This document shows, piece after piece, positions 35,054 to 43,389 of a DNA stretch of 64,000 bases. The first letter of the stretch is position 1. The number at the start of each line of letters is the position of its first letter. The notes under the pieces are model-generated. The model searched no databases. It had not been told where the DNA came from and saw only the letters and a program-made list of their open reading frames with translations. Source of the stretch: an uncultured Aquimarina sp. (GTDB lineage Bacteria > Bacteroidota > Bacteroidia > Flavobacteriales > Flavobacteriaceae); the NCBI GenBank assembly GCA_947493035.1, contig CANLOW010000008.1, forward strand, positions 1 to 64,000, given 5' to 3'. The position numbers and the translations under genes were made by a program.

Positions 35054-35391
35054 GCAAAATCTCTTTTAAGAGCGTTTATAGCTATTGTAGCTACTGTTTT
35101 TATGTGATCTAATGCTGGGTCGGCATCAGTTTTGGGTAAATCTCCTTTACTCCAAGATTCTATCGTTTTTACCTGTTCGACAACGTCGATATGAAACAAT
35201 TTGAAATTAGGTTTCATTTTATGAGCATATTGATAAGCAGCCGTAGGGTTATTTCCTAAAACAGCCTCGATCATATTATTTAAATCCAAAGGCACTTCTT
35301 CTAAAAACGCATAGACCAATGTTGTTACGAATTCGTGATCGCCATCAGCGAGTTCATTCACGCTTTCTAAAGAATATGCTTGGGTGTTCAT
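35050..35391 (-). CDS. Hpt-domain phosphotransfer protein
   Basis: The 113-residue cytoplasmic protein is a single four-helix Hpt domain. The candidate phospho-His is in AYQYAHKMKPNFKLF (near residue 58), which matches the H-x-L/M-K pattern of Hpt proteins. It should shuttle phosphate between a hybrid kinase and a regulator, but no such partner is adjacent. It overlaps cinA by 4 bases and is 1 base downstream of the FAH gene, so it is translated with both. It is odd to find it inside a metabolic operon. Confidence 0.85.
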   Translation of the reverse strand: MNTQAYSLESVNELADGDHEFVTTLVYAFLEEVPLDLNNMIEAVLGNNPTAAYQYAHKMKPNFKLFHIDVVEQVKTIESWSKGDLPKTDADPALDHIKTVATIAINALKRDFA

Positions 35392-35392
35392 A

Positions 35393-36004
35393 TTATTTTA
35401 CTTTAATATTAAAAAGTTCTTCATCTTTCAGGAAACCAGAGAGTTTGTCATTTGCTTTAACAGCACCAACCCCAGAAGGGGTTCCTGTAAAAATGATATC
35501 TCCAATTTTTAAGGTGAAGTATTTTGAAATATAAGCAATTAAAGTGTCAATAGAGTGTAACATGTCGCCAGTATTACCCTTTTGAACGATTTCCTCATTT
35601 TTCTTCAAAGTGAAGTCTAAATTATCAATGTCTTCTATTTGATCTTTAGATATCCACTTTCCGATTACAGCCGAACCATCAAAAGCTTTTGAGCATTCCC
35701 AAGGGAGTCCTTTGGCTCTTAAGTCATCTTGAACATCTCTGGCAGTAAAGTCAATACCTACACTAACCTCATCATAATATTTATGAGCAAATTGAGGTTG
35801 AATGTGTTTTCCAATTTTATTAATCCTTACTAAAACTTCAATTTCATGATGTACATTGTTGCTGAAATCAGGAATAAAAAAAGGTTGTTTTTTTAATAAG
35901 ATCGCAGTGTCAGGTTTCAGAAAAATAATGGGGGCTTCCGGAGTCTCACTATTTAGTTCTTTTATATGCTCTGTATAATTTCGTCCTATGCAAATGATCT
36001 TCAT
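35393..36004 (-). CDS. fumarylacetoacetate hydrolase family protein
   Basis: The 203-residue enzyme has the FAH fold. Metal-binding and active-site residues are visible in VHHEIEVLVRI (Glu pair), GIDFTARDVQ (Asp) and the GTPSGVGAV loop near the end. Members act as C-C hydrolases or isomerases (for example acylpyruvate hydrolase or hydroxymuconate isomerase); the exact substrate is not readable. The length is short but usual for the subgroup. It is followed 1 base later by the Hpt gene. Confidence 0.92.
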   Translation of the reverse strand: MKIICIGRNYTEHIKELNSETPEAPIIFLKPDTAILLKKQPFFIPDFSNNVHHEIEVLVRINKIGKHIQPQFAHKYYDEVSVGIDFTARDVQDDLRAKGLPWECSKAFDGSAVIGKWISKDQIEDIDNLDFTLKKNEEIVQKGNTGDMLHSIDTLIAYISKYFTLKIGDIIFTGTPSGVGAVKANDKLSGFLKDEELFNIKVK

Positions 36005-36068
36005 AAAAAATATTTAAGATTCTTTAACTCTTAATTAAAAAAACGATTCGGATTAATCGATTATATGA

Positions 36069-36839
36069 TTAATTCGTAGAAAGCTTTCTTAGTCTTATGG
36101 CTGTTAATACTTTTTTTGTATAGAGAGGGAAGTCTGCATTTTGAATCCAACTAAAATATCCAGGTTCTTTTTCAAGTATTTCATCTACAAGTTTCCCTTT
36201 ATGTTTCCCAAAAGAAAAGACTTCTTGTCCTTTGTCATTCAATGCTATAAAACCAGCAAAATCAACAACCTTTTTACGTTGACTAAATTCTGCTAAAAAC
36301 TTAGTGTCATTTTCTAATTCAGGATAGCGATCTAGTTGTGCGCAAAGTACCTCGTAGGTAGCAGTGGTGTCAGCCTCAGCACTATGGGCATTTGTTAAAT
36401 CTTTATCACAATAAAAACGGTAGGCAGCTACTAAAGTTCGCTGTTCCATTTTATGAAAAATATTCTGAATATCAACAGCAACACGTTTGTTCATATCAAA
36501 ATCTAAACCAACTCGTAGCATTTCTTCTGCTAATAAAGGAATGTCAAACTTATTTGAGTTGTAACCAGCTAAATCAGAGCCAGCAATCATTTTATTAACT
36601 AGAGGGGCTAATTCTTTGAAGGTAGGTTCGTTTTCTATTTTTGCATTGTTAATACCGTGGATTGCTGTAGTTTCCGCAGGGATGGGCATTTCAGGGTTTA
36701 CTAGCCAAGTTTTACTTTCTTTATTTCCGTTTGGGAATACTTTTAAAATAGAGATTTCAACAATACGATCTTTGGTAATATTCGTTCCTGTAGTTTCTAG
36801 ATCGAAGAAACATATCGGACGCTTTAAACTTAATTCCAT
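36069..36839 (-). CDS. DnaQ-like 3'-5' exonuclease with DUF3820-like tail
   Basis: The 256-residue protein has a DEDD exonuclease domain (~8-180): FFDLETTGTN holds the first Asp-Glu pair, and HSAEADTTATYE supplies the third acidic motif (DEDDh type). A C-terminal segment (FSFGKHKGKLVDEILEKEPGYF...) resembles the DUF3820 domain that often trails such exonucleases. It may be a proofreading or RNA-processing enzyme; it is not the main Pol III epsilon by neighbourhood. Its promoter box TAACTTTG lies at 36864. Confidence 0.92.
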   Translation of the reverse strand: MELSLKRPICFFDLETTGTNITKDRIVEISILKVFPNGNKESKTWLVNPEMPIPAETTAIHGINNAKIENEPTFKELAPLVNKMIAGSDLAGYNSNKFDIPLLAEEMLRVGLDFDMNKRVAVDIQNIFHKMEQRTLVAAYRFYCDKDLTNAHSAEADTTATYEVLCAQLDRYPELENDTKFLAEFSQRKKVVDFAGFIALNDKGQEVFSFGKHKGKLVDEILEKEPGYFSWIQNADFPLYTKKVLTAIRLRKLSTN

Positions 36840-36863
36840 ACTGGGTATTTCAACTTATACTAT

Positions 36864-36871
36864 CAAAGTTA
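36864..36871 (-). promoter_or_regulatory. -7 promoter box of the exonuclease-cinA cluster
   Basis: On the minus strand TAACTTTG fits TAnnTTTG exactly, 24 bases before the start codon. It probably drives the four-gene unit exonuclease, FAH, Hpt, cinA. Confidence 0.5.
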
Positions 36872-37025
36872 AGATTTAAAGTTTACGATTTAATCGATAT
36901 GTTAATCTTTTTAACGGAAATAAGAGGTCTCTAAAAGACTTTTGATAATACTTGATTAAATGTATTGGTAGGAATATGTTTTTGGACTTATTTTTGAGTT
37001 GTTTGTAATTGAAAAATTTAAGTCA

Positions 37026-38138
37026 ATGAAATCAGTGTTTTTTAAGGTATTTATATTGATGTTATTACCGTTATGTCAAAAAGTAAATGCTCAGTCTACT
37101 GAAGTTAAAATCAAATCATTTATTGATTCACTATACATAAAGAATAAAAGTGCGGTAGGAATAATAACTCACATTGAGTCCAAAAAAAAAGACTTATCCC
37201 TTAGTTATGCAGTTGGCTATTCCGACAAAACTAGAAAGCAAAAATTAAAAGCCAATCAACCTGGGTTAATAGCGAGTAATATTAAAACGTTTGTCTCTGC
37301 TACAATTTTAAAATTGATAGAAAATAGCAAATTACAAATAGACCAGCCAATAGATCAGTTAGTAACCAAAAACACACTTAAACTTTTTAAGTCTGATGGA
37401 TATAAATTTGAAGATATCAGAGTTTTTCACTTACTGAGTCATACCAGTGGAATAGGAAATTATGCTGATGATGGCTATTTTGATTTTGTTAATAGAAACC
37501 CAAACTATAGGTGGACTAGAAGAGAACAATTAGAGAGGACAATTGAGGTTTCTGATCCTATAAATGATCCGGGAAAAATTTTCCAATATGCAGATGTAAA
37601 CTACTTGTTGCTTACCGAAATAATTCAAGAAATCTCTGGGAAACCTTTTTATCAAGCTATGAGACAAATTTTAGATTACGAAAAGCTTGGTTTAAAAGAT
37701 TTATGGATACCTACATTAGAAGATAAACCGATTGAAACAGCTGAATTAATACATCAATATTGGGATTCATCTGGATGGGATTCGGGAAAAATTGATATTT
37801 CTTGGGATCTGTACGGAGGTGGAGGGATTGCTTGTACAGCAGAAAATTTGTCGAAGTTTTTCTATCTACTTTTTAACCATAAAGTAGTTGAGAATAAAGA
37901 TGTTTTTAAATTAATTTATAAAAAAGTTAAATCGAAAGAACATTGGGTTCACTCTTATTATATGGGTATTTATAAAGAAGAATTTAAATATTTGAAAGGT
38001 TTTGCACATGGAGGATTTTGGGGTACAAAAGTTATTTATTTTCCTAAAATTGATACGTCAATAGCTGTTTTTATACTCGAAAGAGATCATGATGATTTGC
38101 AGAATTTTATAATTAATAGAATAGTAGATCTTATGTAA
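37026..38138 (+). CDS. secreted serine hydrolase, beta-lactamase/esterase family
   Basis: I moved the start from 36999 (a TTG) to ATG 37026, because MKSVFFKVFILMLLPLCQKVNAQ is then a clean signal peptide. The 370-residue protein has the serine hydrolase pattern: SxxK as S84-N-I-K87 and a second-motif tyrosine in FQYADVNYLLL (YAD where Y-x-N is usual). AHGGFWGT is the C-terminal third motif. The family (class C-like, often called serine hydrolase) includes esterases and peptidases; the substrate is unknown. It stands alone with about 200 bases of gene-free sequence behind it. Confidence 0.85.
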   Translation: MKSVFFKVFILMLLPLCQKVNAQSTEVKIKSFIDSLYIKNKSAVGIITHIESKKKDLSLSYAVGYSDKTRKQKLKANQPGLIASNIKTFVSATILKLIENSKLQIDQPIDQLVTKNTLKLFKSDGYKFEDIRVFHLLSHTSGIGNYADDGYFDFVNRNPNYRWTRREQLERTIEVSDPINDPGKIFQYADVNYLLLTEIIQEISGKPFYQAMRQILDYEKLGLKDLWIPTLEDKPIETAELIHQYWDSSGWDSGKIDISWDLYGGGGIACTAENLSKFFYLLFNHKVVENKDVFKLIYKKVKSKEHWVHSYYMGIYKEEFKYLKGFAHGGFWGTKVIYFPKIDTSIAVFILERDHDDLQNFIINRIVDLM

Positions 38139-38354
38139 TATAAATCAAGTGTCACTTGAAAAACTAAGCTAATTTGAGGTGTTTATAAGGGAGTTTTATA
38201 TATGGGTGATAGTGTGTAAGTGTTTGTTTTTTAAGATGTAGAGTGGGGACAAAATATTATATTTGACTTAGTATCAGGTTAAAACATAGAGTGAATTTTC
38301 TATCAGGGTTTCTTATGCTTGCTGATGATTATAGTGAATTTTAAATTATATTGA

Positions 38355-38978
38355 ATGCGTGTTTTTTTACTATTATATTTTATTCTAGGTGTTGTAGGGA
38401 TAAGTGTTGCACAACAAAATGGAGTGACTATTGTCGAAAAAAAAGACCCAAAACGTCATTTTTTGTATGCTAAAAATGATGCTGATGCACCGAGAAATGT
38501 TTTTTTGAAGGTAACTGCTACTGGCTACAGAAGGAGAGCAGATCGTCCAATAATAAAAATTATACCTCCTAAAAGTGAAGTGTTAATGATGACTCTTATT
38601 CCTTTAAGAGATACTATTTCATCTTATCAGTATTTATTTGTAGCGAATACAGAAGAAGAAAATTTAGGCCTTGTAAGAGAAAAAGTTCCGTCAGAGAGTT
38701 TGGGTATAAATGAATTTATTGAATCTCGTAATTTAATTTTTACTAAAAAAGGCTGTGATAAATGTGTTGCTTTAGTGTCTAAACTACAACAAGCTAGAAA
38801 GAATTTTAGAGAAGTAGATATTAGTGATAAAGATTGGGCCTTTGATTATTCCCTAAGTTATTTGCGAAATAGAGGGCAAAAAATGGATACCATTGCATTG
38901 CCAATGGCATTATTAAAAGGAGAAGTAATTCAGCCTATTCCCGATTTAAATATATTTGTAAAAAAGGTAACAGAATAA
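38355..38978 (+). CDS. secreted protein with a C-terminal glutaredoxin-like CxxC domain
   Basis: The 207-residue protein has a signal peptide (~1-20). The N-terminal half (~22-125) is an unknown beta-rich domain (NVFLKVTATGYRRR, PPKSEVLMMTLIPLRD). The C-terminal ~80 residues begin NLIFTKKGCDKCVALVSKLQ, a CDKC redox motif in a glutaredoxin/thioredoxin-like setting, and end in a helical region. A periplasmic thiol-disulfide role is an inference. Single-gene unit; 216 bases before it hold no recognised feature. Confidence 0.7.
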   Translation: MRVFLLLYFILGVVGISVAQQNGVTIVEKKDPKRHFLYAKNDADAPRNVFLKVTATGYRRRADRPIIKIIPPKSEVLMMTLIPLRDTISSYQYLFVANTEEENLGLVREKVPSESLGINEFIESRNLIFTKKGCDKCVALVSKLQQARKNFREVDISDKDWAFDYSLSYLRNRGQKMDTIALPMALLKGEVIQPIPDLNIFVKKVTE

Positions 38979-38987
38979 GAAGTAAAG

Positions 38988-39545
38988 TTATTTACCTAAA
39001 CTTTCTAGTAATAATTTTTTTGCACGTAATAGTTTTACTTTTATGTTATTCATTGGTTCTTCCAATTCGTCAGCCATTTCTTGGTAGGTCATTTCTTGAA
39101 AGAAACGTAGTTGAATCATTTTTTGATATTTAGGCTTTAATGTTTTTAAGTGTTTTAATAATTCAGCAAGATTTTGTTTCGTAATTAATAAATCTTCAGG
39201 CGTAGGAGCATCATCCAGTAAAGTTTCAGTCATCTTGAGTTCTTGGTCTTCAGTAGCAGATTGCCATTGATTTTTTTGCTGGCGAACAAGATCAATATGA
39301 GTATTCTTGGATATGGTTAGTAACCAGTTTTTGAAGTTGTATTGTTCATCAAACAACGCAATTTTATCAAAAGCTTTAGAGAATGTTTTAATGGTAACTT
39401 CTTCAGCGTCAAATTCATTATGAATTCTACTCAATTGAAAAAGATATACATCATTCCAATAAGTATTTAATAAGTAATTGAAAGCGGTTTGGTGCCCTAA
39501 TTTTGCATTTTCGATATGTGATGCTTCAGAATCAGAAATAACAAT
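38988..39545 (-). CDS. RNA polymerase ECF-type sigma factor, probable ATT start
   Basis: The ORF track begins at a TTG (39434) inside sigma region 2. Reading the same frame upstream restores a normal N-terminus (VISDSEASHIENAKLGHQTA, then FNYLLNTYWNDVYLFQ) with no stop until an ATT at 39545; no ATG, GTG or TTG occurs in this stretch. The ATT overlaps the TAA stop of the glycosyltransferase by one base (TAATT), the same geometry as gldB/gldC (TAATG). The product would be 185 residues, usual for this family. Region 2 and region 4 (YQEMADELEEPMNNIKVKLLRAKK) are both present. The exact start remains to be shown. Confidence 0.85.
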   Translation of the reverse strand: MVISDSEASHIENAKLGHQTAFNYLLNTYWNDVYLFQLSRIHNEFDAEEVTIKTFSKAFDKIALFDEQYNFKNWLLTISKNTHIDLVRQQKNQWQSATEDQELKMTETLLDDAPTPEDLLITKQNLAELLKHLKTLKPKYQKMIQLRFFQEMTYQEMADELEEPMNNIKVKLLRAKKLLLESLGK

Positions 39546-40624
39546 TAACTTTTTTTGATAAATAAATGGCTGAGGAATAAGTATAGGCCTAATAATAAAG
39601 ATACTAATTCGATAAACGGATAAAGGTATAAAGTGTCCTTTTCATTAAAATCTATACCATTTTTAATGCTTATTGTACTTTTTAAAATAATGCTAATACT
39701 TGCAAAAGTAAAAAATAGTGGGTTAGGAGTAAAAATACATCCTATCACAAATAATGGCCAAAAAAGATATTGACTTATCTGAAATATGGTGAATAGAAAT
39801 TTAGTAGCAAAACCAGACTTAGCATATGTTTGTCTACGATCTTTCTGAATTGTTTTCCATGATTTCCATGTGTATCCTTGTCGAACAGAGGTTGCTTTAG
39901 TAGTATTAGTCGTATTTGTTTTACCGATGTCTTTATATAGTAAAGAATGAACACCTACATGTTCATTTATTCGCTTGTTAAAGCCACTATTTTCGAAAAA
40001 TAAAGTCTCAGTAAGACCAATATTTGTATCATTATATATGGCTACTTTACCTAAAGTGCCTAAACCTAAATGATATATTTCTTGGTGTAGGCTATAATAA
40101 CGAATGATTTTGTTTAAGAAACCTTTCTCTTTTGTGAAATTATTATATCCAATAGAATAACTACTCTCTAGATTAGAGGAAGTTTTTGAAAGCCACTCAT
40201 TGTCTTCGAAAAAAGTATTTGGGGAAATAAAAATGAGTTTTTTATTAATAGCTTGCTTAATACCAAGGGTTAAAGCATAGCGTTTAGAACCCCAAAAAGA
40301 CTCTTTGTTTTCGACATTAACTAAGGTTACATTTTGATATTTGATGTCAAAATGCTCTAATATTTCTTCAGAATCATCATGAGATGCATGGTTGATAAAT
40401 AAGAATTGGTGTTTTTCGAAGGACTGAAGTGATTTAATACGCTCTATAAAATCACGCAAAATATGAGCATCATTTTTTATGTAAATCAATACAGTTAGTG
40501 TGTCTTTAGTTTCTTCATTAATAATAGTATTCTTCTTAAAGGTGAAAGGAAGAATAAGAAGAGAATAGACAATGTTAATAATACAAATAGCAAAGAATAC
40601 TACTAGCAATATAGAAAGATTCAT
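39545..40624 (-). CDS. family 2 glycosyltransferase, membrane-bound
   Basis: The 359-residue protein has an N-terminal membrane span (~2-25), a GT2 catalytic domain (~40-265: LTVLIYIKND, FLFINHASHDDSEEIL) and two or three C-terminal spans (~285-350). This is the architecture of processive or polyisoprenyl-linked sugar transferases of the inner membrane. The donor and acceptor are not readable. It is the middle gene of a three-gene unit, 8 bases after a small membrane protein and overlapping a sigma factor by one base. Confidence 0.85.
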   Translation of the reverse strand: MNLSILLVVFFAICIINIVYSLLILPFTFKKNTIINEETKDTLTVLIYIKNDAHILRDFIERIKSLQSFEKHQFLFINHASHDDSEEILEHFDIKYQNVTLVNVENKESFWGSKRYALTLGIKQAINKKLIFISPNTFFEDNEWLSKTSSNLESSYSIGYNNFTKEKGFLNKIIRYYSLHQEIYHLGLGTLGKVAIYNDTNIGLTETLFFENSGFNKRINEHVGVHSLLYKDIGKTNTTNTTKATSVRQGYTWKSWKTIQKDRRQTYAKSGFATKFLFTIFQISQYLFWPLFVIGCIFTPNPLFFTFASISIILKSTISIKNGIDFNEKDTLYLYPFIELVSLLLGLYLFLSHLFIKKS

Positions 40625-40632
40625 AAGATGTT

Positions 40633-40836
40633 TTAAGCGTGACTATCTTCGCTGCAATCTTTGTATTGATCAGGCGTTTTTCCGCAAAGAGAACAAGACT
40701 CTCCACTTTCATTTAAGAATGGGCTTTGACTTGCGCAAGTTCCGGCAAATTTACCGTCTTTTTTTGCCCAAATTTTAATTGCAATTCCTGCAAAAGCAAT
40801 TCCTAATAAACCGATGGTAACCATAAGTAACTTCAT
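40633..40836 (-). CDS. small conserved membrane protein with Cys-rich tail
   Basis: I chose ATG 40836 (67 residues) over the track start, because MKLLMVTIGLLGIAFAGIAI is then one uninterrupted membrane span at the N-terminus. The tail carries five cysteines in GTCASQ, SCSLCGKT and KDC, suggesting metal binding or disulfides on one face of the membrane. Small proteins of this type are common in flavobacteria and have no known function. The gene lies 8 bases before the glycosyltransferase and is probably co-transcribed with it. Confidence 0.7.
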   Translation of the reverse strand: MKLLMVTIGLLGIAFAGIAIKIWAKKDGKFAGTCASQSPFLNESGESCSLCGKTPDQYKDCSEDSHA

Positions 40837-41008
40837 AATCTCTAGAATGGAATGCAAAATTATTAAAAATATGGAGAAAAGATCCTTAAATTAACGATCA
40901 ATTAAAATTTTCATATTCATTAATGCTTGTGTTATTGTGAAGAGTATGGGGAAGTGTGCTATGGAGTAACTGAAAGTAAAATAGTTTGTTTTAAAATTTT
41001 ATGAGAAA

Positions 41009-41707
41009 ATGAAAATTGCTTTAGCGCAAATTGAACCTATCTCAGGTGACATTACAAATAATATCAAAATACATTTAGATAGCATTGAAACTGCTGCAAA
41101 AGAAAAAAGCGATGCTATTTTCTTTTCTGAATTATCGATTACGGCTTACGAACCATCATTAGTCAGTGAAATAGCACTTACTTTAGATGATATACGTTTG
41201 TCGGTTTTTCAAAAAAAGAGCGATTTAAATGATTTAGCTATAGGGATAGGTGTGCCTTTGAGAATAGGTGATGAAATTTTTATATCACTACTCGTTTTTA
41301 GACCTCACAAATCTGTTATTGTATATCATAAACAATATTTGCACGAAGATGAAAAATCTTTTTTTGAAGCAGGAAATCAACAGGTTTTCATTAAGATAAA
41401 AAAAGAAAAGATAGCGCTTGCTATTTGTTATGAAAGTTTAAAAGAAGCACACTTTAAAAATGCAATGGATTGCGGAGCGACAATTTATTTGGCCAGTGTC
41501 GCTAAGCCAGAAAAAGGAATAAGAAAAGCATTTGAGCATTTTCCAATAATGGCTAGTAAATATAAAACGCCTATTTTGATGGTAAATTCGATAGGTAACT
41601 GTGATGATTTTGTAGCATACGGAAATACAGCCATATGGAATAGAATAGGAGACTTAAGGTTAAGATTAGATCACGTTCAAAAGGAAATTCTTTTTTATAA
41701 TAATTAA
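41009..41707 (+). CDS. carbon-nitrogen hydrolase (nitrilase superfamily)
   Basis: The 232-residue enzyme has the nitrilase fold and its catalytic triad Glu41 (FFSELSITAYEP), Lys108 (YHKQYL) and Cys140 (AICYESL). It hydrolyses or transfers from an amide or nitrile. Its subfamily cannot be told from sequence; no domain other than the catalytic one is present, so it is not a NAD synthetase glutaminase or apolipoprotein transferase. It stands alone on the plus strand. Confidence 0.92.
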   Translation: MKIALAQIEPISGDITNNIKIHLDSIETAAKEKSDAIFFSELSITAYEPSLVSEIALTLDDIRLSVFQKKSDLNDLAIGIGVPLRIGDEIFISLLVFRPHKSVIVYHKQYLHEDEKSFFEAGNQQVFIKIKKEKIALAICYESLKEAHFKNAMDCGATIYLASVAKPEKGIRKAFEHFPIMASKYKTPILMVNSIGNCDDFVAYGNTAIWNRIGDLRLRLDHVQKEILFYNN

Positions 41708-41761
41708 GAATATTGCTGAATATTGATAGCTTTGTTTTGGATCTAAAAAGCCAAAGTTTTT

Positions 41762-42295
41762 ATGGTTATGGAGAAAAACACTGATAGAGAAAGTCCAACA
41801 GTATGGTTTACTATACTATTATGTGCTTTGTTAGGAGGTCCTTTTTTAAGTGCTATTTTCTTTATAGAACCCTTTCCTGCTGTTATTTTGCCAGGTGGTG
41901 CCCAAACAAGAGATATCAATAATAGTTTTGTGAAAAACACACAAAGCAAATTGTTTGCTTATTCTAAAGGAAGCGAGGAGGAAGTTGATATGACAAAATT
42001 ACTTCATTCTGTCCCAGATCATCATATTAGATATGTAATTAAAGATGAATTTGGTTTTAAGAAATCTAATGTTAATGAGAACTATGCTGGTTTGATCAAG
42101 AAAATATTTCCCTGGAAAAATAGAACTTATCAAAAAATGGTAGACTTGAAGTCTTTTTACTCTAAAAATTTAGGATTTACTATTGATTCATTAAAAGTAT
42201 TAAATATTGAATCTGTGTTTGATGTTTCTTCAGGAGCTTTGGTCGATAGAAAAAAGGTAAATGAAACTACAATCGATTTGTCTATATATGAGTAA
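41762..42295 (+). CDS. membrane-anchored protein of unknown function, paired with an HTTM-like protein
   Basis: The 177-residue protein has one N-terminal membrane span (~13-45, WFTILLCALLGGPFLSAIFF) and a soluble domain with charged helices and a beta-rich C-terminus (~120-177). I do not recognise a family. The stop overlaps the start of the following HTTM-like gene by 8 bases if the latter begins at 42288, so both should be made together. It could be a partner subunit of that protein, but this is inference. Confidence 0.6.
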   Translation: MVMEKNTDRESPTVWFTILLCALLGGPFLSAIFFIEPFPAVILPGGAQTRDINNSFVKNTQSKLFAYSKGSEEEVDMTKLLHSVPDHHIRYVIKDEFGFKKSNVNENYAGLIKKIFPWKNRTYQKMVDLKSFYSKNLGFTIDSLKVLNIESVFDVSSGALVDRKKVNETTIDLSIYE

Positions 42296-43367
42296 AATTA
42301 TCAAACTACATGATGAATTGTGGAATAGAATAAAGAAAACAACCGAGGTAGATAAACAAATTACTGATGGGTATCTAAGGGTTTTTGTGTTGTTTTATAT
42401 AGCCTATTATTTTTGTAATGAAATAGGACACTACCAGCTTCCTGATGGTTTATTTAATCCTCCTAGGCTGTCTTTAGCGGTTTTTTTTGATAGTTTTCCT
42501 AGTTTATGGTTTGTAAATGGAGCTCATTTGTCAATATTGATTTGTTTAGTAATGATAGCAGTAAATGTGTTTAGAAAATTTATGACATTGCTCTGTTTTA
42601 CTCTGTTAATCATTATTTTTAATTTCAAGTATAGTTTAGGTAAGGTAGATCACCCGATACTTTTACTTATGATTTTTTTGTGTTATGGATTGACTAATTG
42701 GAATTCAGATAAAGCAAAAGGCACATTTCTTTTACCAATTAAAGCAGAAACACTTTATGCGATTTTAATAGCCTTTGGGATGTTGACTGCAGGGCTACCA
42801 AAAGCAGCTAATTGGATTGATTTTGATATCTCAAAAAGTGGCTTTTTGGGTTGGTACTACAGGGCTTGTTTTAATGTATCTGATTCTCTTTATTTTTTAG
42901 CGCCATATGTGCTTAAAATACCTCAAATTGTCATTGAATTATTTGATTATTTGGCTGTGTTATTTGAGTTAAGTCCAATTTTTTTACTCTTTTCAGGGAA
43001 GAGAAAATGGTGGGTAATTTGGTGTTTAGTAGCTTGTGTATTTCATTTAAGCACAACGTTATTGTTGAATATTTCATTCTCTTCTCATTTTTTGGTATAT
43101 CTCCCGTTTATATTACCGTTAGGTCTTGCGAAGAGAATAAATAATTTGTCGAAGGCGAAGTATTTTATTGTTGTTATTTGTTTCTCAGTAATTCAAGCTG
43201 TACTTTTTCTGTTAAAAGGCACTTCTTTATTTGATTTGTATTTAAGCGATAAATGGGGATACTTGCTCTTTAATTTATGTGTTTGGTTAGCTTTGATTGT
43301 GTTAGCGATATACACTTTGTATATAGAATTCAAGTCAAGTACAGCTAATAAAGAATCTTTAGTGTAA
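42288..43367 (+). CDS. polytopic membrane protein, HTTM-like
   Basis: I prefer ATG 42288 (359 residues) over the track start 42261, since the earlier ATG would lie 35 bases inside the preceding gene. The protein has about ten hydrophobic spans. Marks shared with HTTM (horizontally transferred transmembrane domain) proteins are AGLPKAANWID in the middle and the long tyrosine/proline-rich FLAPYVLKIPQ segment. It is related in layout to the HTTM protein at 45486-46799 on the other side of recG. The function is unknown. Confidence 0.65.
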   Translation: MSKIIKLHDELWNRIKKTTEVDKQITDGYLRVFVLFYIAYYFCNEIGHYQLPDGLFNPPRLSLAVFFDSFPSLWFVNGAHLSILICLVMIAVNVFRKFMTLLCFTLLIIIFNFKYSLGKVDHPILLLMIFLCYGLTNWNSDKAKGTFLLPIKAETLYAILIAFGMLTAGLPKAANWIDFDISKSGFLGWYYRACFNVSDSLYFLAPYVLKIPQIVIELFDYLAVLFELSPIFLLFSGKRKWWVIWCLVACVFHLSTTLLLNISFSSHFLVYLPFILPLGLAKRINNLSKAKYFIVVICFSVIQAVLFLLKGTSLFDLYLSDKWGYLLFNLCVWLALIVLAIYTLYIEFKSSTANKESLV

Positions 43368-43389
43368 ATAATATAGTATTAAGATTATA

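Noticed and set aside
39434-39434. Sigma factor gene as a 5' truncated pseudogene starting at TTG
   Set aside because: The upstream frame is intact and encodes the missing conserved N-terminal residues, so the track start is simply too short.
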